This document shows positions 62,151 to 64,000 of a stretch of DNA of 64,000 nt, in pieces. Position 1 is the first letter of the stretch; each line of letters opens with the position of its first letter. The stretch is from Gemmatimonadota bacterium (lineage in GTDB: Bacteria > Latescibacterota > UBA2968 > UBA8231), in assembly GCA_002712305.1 (NCBI GenBank), contig PATE01000063.1, positions 56,773-120,772 on the forward strand, in the 5' to 3' direction. The translations under genes and the position numbers were made by a program. A model generated the notes under the pieces. The model ran no database searches. It was not told the DNA's origin and saw only the letters and a program-made list of their open reading frames with translations.

Positions 62151-62960
62151 TCAGATGTTGTACATGGGGATGTGCAGCCCACACTCTTTGGCGTCTTGCG
62201 CATCAACATCTTCTGGGCTGTTGAACCAGCGCCATCGACCGGCGCGGGGGTCTTCACCCGGCAGGGTTGGCGTCGAGCAGATGACGCACCCAATGCTCTG
62301 GTAGCCCTGGGCGTACAGCGGGTGCTGGGGGACATCGTTCTCGTCCACAAAGGCCTGCAGCCGATCCAGTGACCAATCTGCCATCGGATTCAATCGAAGG
62401 ATCTTTCGTTTGGATCCGTACTCCGTCGCCGACATGGCTTTCGGTGTCTGCTGTCGCAGCGCAGACTGGTCTCGGCGAACACCCGAGATCCAGCAATCAG
62501 CGGATTTCATCAGTTCGTTGTTGGGATCCACCTTGCGAACTTTGCAGCAGTGCTCCTGCAGATGTTTGCCATCGAAGAACAGATACTCACCGAAGCGCCG
62601 AACCATCCGCTCGATCTTTTCGGTCTCCGGTCGCTGAATCTCAATGTCGATGCCATACCGCTCCTGGATCTGCTGAATGAATGTGTGGGTCTCAGCGGGT
62701 AGACGCAGGGTATCGATCGTGGCGATGCGGATCGGCAAACGCGCGCTGGCCACCATATGGATCATGGCGACGCCGGCCATCTGAAAACTCGTATTGAGAA
62801 CGACCCGCGCAGGATCGAAGGCGTCAGCCGTCCATTTCAGGATCGCTTCGACGTCTAATCCGTCGAAGCCGACACCATCTAATAGCTTGTCTATTCGATC
62901 GTTATGCTGTTCGATCGAATCGGGACCAGATGGTTGAGTTTGAACGGATGCGGCCGACAC
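62151..62960 (-). CDS. cysH: Assimilatory adenylylsulfate (APS/PAPS) reductase, CysH type
   Basis: 269 residues. The PAPS-reductase fold has FDPARVVLNTSFQMAG and ATIDTLRLPAETHTF. The cysteines expected for a 4Fe-4S APS reductase are all present: Cys138-Cys139 in EHCCKVRK, and Cys225 plus Cys228 in GCVICSTPT. The catalytic redox Cys260 is in the C-terminal ECGLH motif. It reduces activated sulfate to sulfite with thioredoxin. Iron-sulfur-type APS reductase is therefore likelier than the cluster-free PAPS form. No other sulfate-assimilation gene lies nearby. Confidence 0.92.
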   Translation of the reverse strand: MSAASVQTQPSGPDSIEQHNDRIDKLLDGVGFDGLDVEAILKWTADAFDPARVVLNTSFQMAGVAMIHMVASARLPIRIATIDTLRLPAETHTFIQQIQERYGIDIEIQRPETEKIERMVRRFGEYLFFDGKHLQEHCCKVRKVDPNNELMKSADCWISGVRRDQSALRQQTPKAMSATEYGSKRKILRLNPMADWSLDRLQAFVDENDVPQHPLYAQGYQSIGCVICSTPTLPGEDPRAGRWRWFNSPEDVDAQDAKECGLHIPMYNI

Positions 62961-63005
62961 GGGTCTGCTTCAAAAAGAGGGAAAGAACATGTCAGAGAAG
63001 CTCGG

Positions 63006-63033
63006 AATATACGGATCATGCTCTGTATTGAAA
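63006..63033 (-). promoter_or_regulatory. Predicted promoter of cysH
   Basis: On the minus strand TTTCAA (63028-63033), a 16-bp spacer, and TATATT (63006-63011). It would start transcription about 38 bp before the cysH ATG. It is divergent from, and close to, the promoter at 63051. Confidence 0.4.
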
Positions 63034-63050
63034 GACTCGGGACTTTTCTC

Positions 63051-63080
63051 TTGACAATGTGTTGGCGCCCCGGATAGTTT
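63051..63080 (+). promoter_or_regulatory. Predicted sigma70-type promoter of the structured RNA region
   Basis: TTGACA (63051-63056), an 18-bp spacer, TAGTTT (63075-63080). The -35 is consensus. The predicted start near 63087 is two bases before the first perfect helix of the downstream region. Confidence 0.6.
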
Positions 63081-63086
63081 GGACAT

Positions 63087-63583
63087 CGTTCGAAGCAGAG
63101 GTCAGAATCGTCGCTTCGAAAGCACCAGACAGTAGAAAAACGTCTTCTGTCTATCATGACTTTCAGCACGCCGCAGACTGTGCAAACACTGCGGCCCTAT
63201 TCAACGGAATGACGGTGAACCGCAACCCGATCACCAGCACCGGCCAGCAAATGGCCGGGTTTACCTGCGCCGGCTTCAGTGCGGCCGGCATGCTTTCCGG
63301 GGCAACTTCCGGCACGCATGCCCGGCATCAGCACTTTGGCCATCTGGCCACGGGTAATGGGCGACTGATCGAACGGTTTCAGATCGAATGTGTTCGATCT
63401 CATGCTATGTGGCCGGCAGGGATGATGGCAGATGTCGCTGTCAGCGACGTCAGGAAGAAAATGGCCGTCATCAAGCATAATAGCCGGCCTGCAGCGGGAA
63501 GAGATCCTAAAGGTTGAGAGTTCGCGCGAACGCGCATAGAGACTCGAGCCGTAGGGATCCGCTCCCTACGGCTCGTTTTTTTT
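63087..63583 (+). ncRNA. Candidate structured non-coding RNA (class unknown)
   Basis: About 497 nt between a predicted promoter and an intrinsic terminator, with an exceptional density of perfect helices: TTCGAAGC/GCTTCGAA (63089, 63113), AGACAG/CTGTCT (63127, 63147), GCCGCAG/CTGCGGC (63170, 63189), CCGGCCA/TGGCCGG (63240, 63252), GGCATGC/GCATGCC (63287, 63316), AGATCGAA/TTCGATCT (63381, 63393), GTCGCT/AGCGAC (63434, 63443), and GCGC/GCGC (63524, 63532). GATCGAAC at 63367-63374 can pair with 63392-63399 instead, excluding the AGATCGAA hairpin. I see no hallmarks of tmRNA, RNase P, 6S or SRP RNA. A coding alternative exists (ATG 63209 to stop 63517, 102 residues; no family recognised), and a minus-strand frame at 63197-63478, so the non-coding call is an inference. 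Confidence 0.4.
63545..63583 (+). terminator. Strong intrinsic terminator of the structured RNA region
   Basis: CGAGCCGTAGGGA (63545-63557) pairs with TCCCTACGGCTCG (63563-63575) in a perfect 13-bp stem with a 5-nt loop, followed by eight T residues (63576-63583). Confidence 0.9.
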
Positions 63584-63586
63584 ACG

Positions 63587-63638
63587 AGCGGCTGCAGGCT
63601 CTGGAAGGATCGGGACAGAGCAAGCAGCCGCTTTTTTT
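63587..63638 (+). terminator. Second intrinsic terminator, long bulged hairpin
   Basis: AGCGGCTGC (63587-63595) pairs with GCAGCCGCT (63624-63632), and GCTCTG (63598-63603) with CAGAGC (63616-63621), with small internal bulges; seven T residues follow (63632-63638). Two terminators within 60 bp is unusual. Confidence 0.8.
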
Positions 63639-63681
63639 GTCGATGACCCCGTTCGAGACGGGAAAGGGACCCGATCACAGC

Positions 63682-63724
63682 GTGGGAACCGCCTCCGGGC
63701 CAAGGAACCGGAGGGTGGGACCGC
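63682..63724 (+). promoter_or_regulatory. Structured leader before the helix-turn-helix gene
   Basis: A 7-bp hairpin, CCTCCGG/CCGGAGG (63692-63698 with 63708-63714), is flanked on each side by nearly identical stretches, GTGGGAACCGC (63682) and GTGGGACCGC (63715). The leader ends in AAGGAG, 8 bp before the ATG at 63753. It partly recalls riboswitch-like leaders (the GGGACCGCAAAACGC stretch), but does not fit any class I know. Confidence 0.4.
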
Positions 63725-63752
63725 AAAACGCAGCAACGAAGGAGATCAGCGC

Positions 63753-64000
63753 ATGCAGAAGATTCCACGTGACTGGATCGAGCGAGCCGCTCGGGTGTAC
63801 AACAGCAACGCCGACGCGAGTAGAGCTCTCGGCATCGCTGGTGGGACATTCGGCCGCCTGTGTCGCCAGTACAAGATCGAAACACCCTTCGCCCGTCAAC
63901 GTCGTGCGCGCCGCTCCATTGTCGCACCCACAGCGGTATATCTGTTTTCTCGACGCCAAGGACGAAGAGATCTGCATGTTCCCAGATCTCAAGCAGGTCG
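63753..64000 (+). CDS. Helix-turn-helix protein, N-terminal part (runs off the window)
   Basis: 82 codons with no stop to the window edge. AAGGAG 8 bp upstream gives a strong start. Residues about 7-45 (DWIERAARVYNSNADASRALGIAG) form a Fis/HTH-8-like helix-turn-helix: ASRALGIAGGTFGRLCRQY resembles the DNA-recognition part. A basic stretch follows (FARQRRARRS). The family is not determinable from the fragment. Its position after two terminators and a structured leader suggests post-transcriptional control. Confidence 0.5.
   Translation, partial: MQKIPRDWIERAARVYNSNADASRALGIAGGTFGRLCRQYKIETPFARQRRARRSIVAPTAVYLFSRRQGRRDLHVPRSQAG

Noticed and set aside
63087-63583. tmRNA, RNase P RNA or group I intron
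   Set aside because: No tRNA-like ends, tag peptide ending in LAA, or RNase P conserved blocks were found.
63661-63750. Possible c-di-GMP-I (GEMM) riboswitch
   Set aside because: The GGGACCGCAAAACGC stretch is reminiscent, but the conserved order of GEMM elements is not present.
63400-63927. 175-residue minus-strand frame across the terminators
   Set aside because: It would read through two strong terminators and the structured leader, and overlaps the helix-turn-helix gene; no coding character.

Overview
This 64 kb window looks like chromosomal DNA from a moderately GC-rich Gram-negative-type bacterium. The supporting genes are a Wza/Wzz-type polysaccharide export pair, an RND tripartite pump with an outer-membrane lipoprotein, signal peptidase II, and several lipobox proteins. 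The taxon cannot be fixed from sequence alone. The SecDF fusion, eukaryotic-type IleRS, enolase-superfamily dehydratase, Gfo/Idh/MocA enzyme and PmoA-like protein would suit an uncultured lineage of the FCB or Latescibacterota kind; this is inference only. There are no rRNA or tRNA genes, CRISPR arrays, insertion sequences or prophage genes. The window cuts a gene at each edge.

Layout. 1-3.3 kb (minus): a partial secreted metallopeptidase-like protein, a TPR lipoprotein, a GT87-type glycosyltransferase and an NlpC/P60 lipoprotein. 3.5-4.5 kb (plus): a Gfo/Idh/MocA oxidoreductase behind a perfect 16-bp palindrome. 4.5-16.9 kb (minus): a housekeeping block, read in transcription order as polyprenyl synthase, apbE, secDF, an antiporter, yggS, yggT, ileS, a DksA/TraR protein, lspA and rluD. 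17-22 kb: an enolase-superfamily enzyme (plus) facing a PLP enzyme-glcD-glcE operon (minus). 22.1-25 kb (plus): an ABC exporter with an extra N-terminal region and zinc ribbon, coupled to a DUF1854 protein. 25-26.1 kb (minus): two genes with apparent frameshifts, one a macrodomain. 26.2-33 kb: a glycosyltransferase, map, a small unknown protein, a TlpA-like lipoprotein and dnaE.

33.2-36.2 kb (plus): UDP-GlcNAc 2-epimerase, UDP-xylose synthase-like and PmoA-like genes. 36.4-43 kb (plus): a TetR regulator plus a complete RND efflux operon. 43.2-47.4 kb (plus): a three-subunit molybdenum hydroxylase with a MoaD-like protein. 47.4-53.3 kb (minus): ugd, rfbB, wza-like, wzz-like and dut, behind a strong predicted promoter. 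53.4-55.3 kb (minus): argC-tatD, preceded by a textbook ARG box. 55.3-62.9 kb: an RluA-family synthase, a four-gene minus cluster (PA-IL-like, kinase-fold, flavin reductase and glycosyltransferase proteins), an M42 peptidase-murD pair, and an assimilatory APS/PAPS reductase.

The most unusual stretch is 63.05-63.75 kb. A consensus-like promoter is followed by about 500 nt dense in perfect stem-loops, including two mutually exclusive helices, and ending in a strong intrinsic terminator. A second terminator hairpin and a structured leader come next, before a partial helix-turn-helix gene. I could not match it to any RNA class I know, so it is the best candidate here for an undescribed structured RNA.
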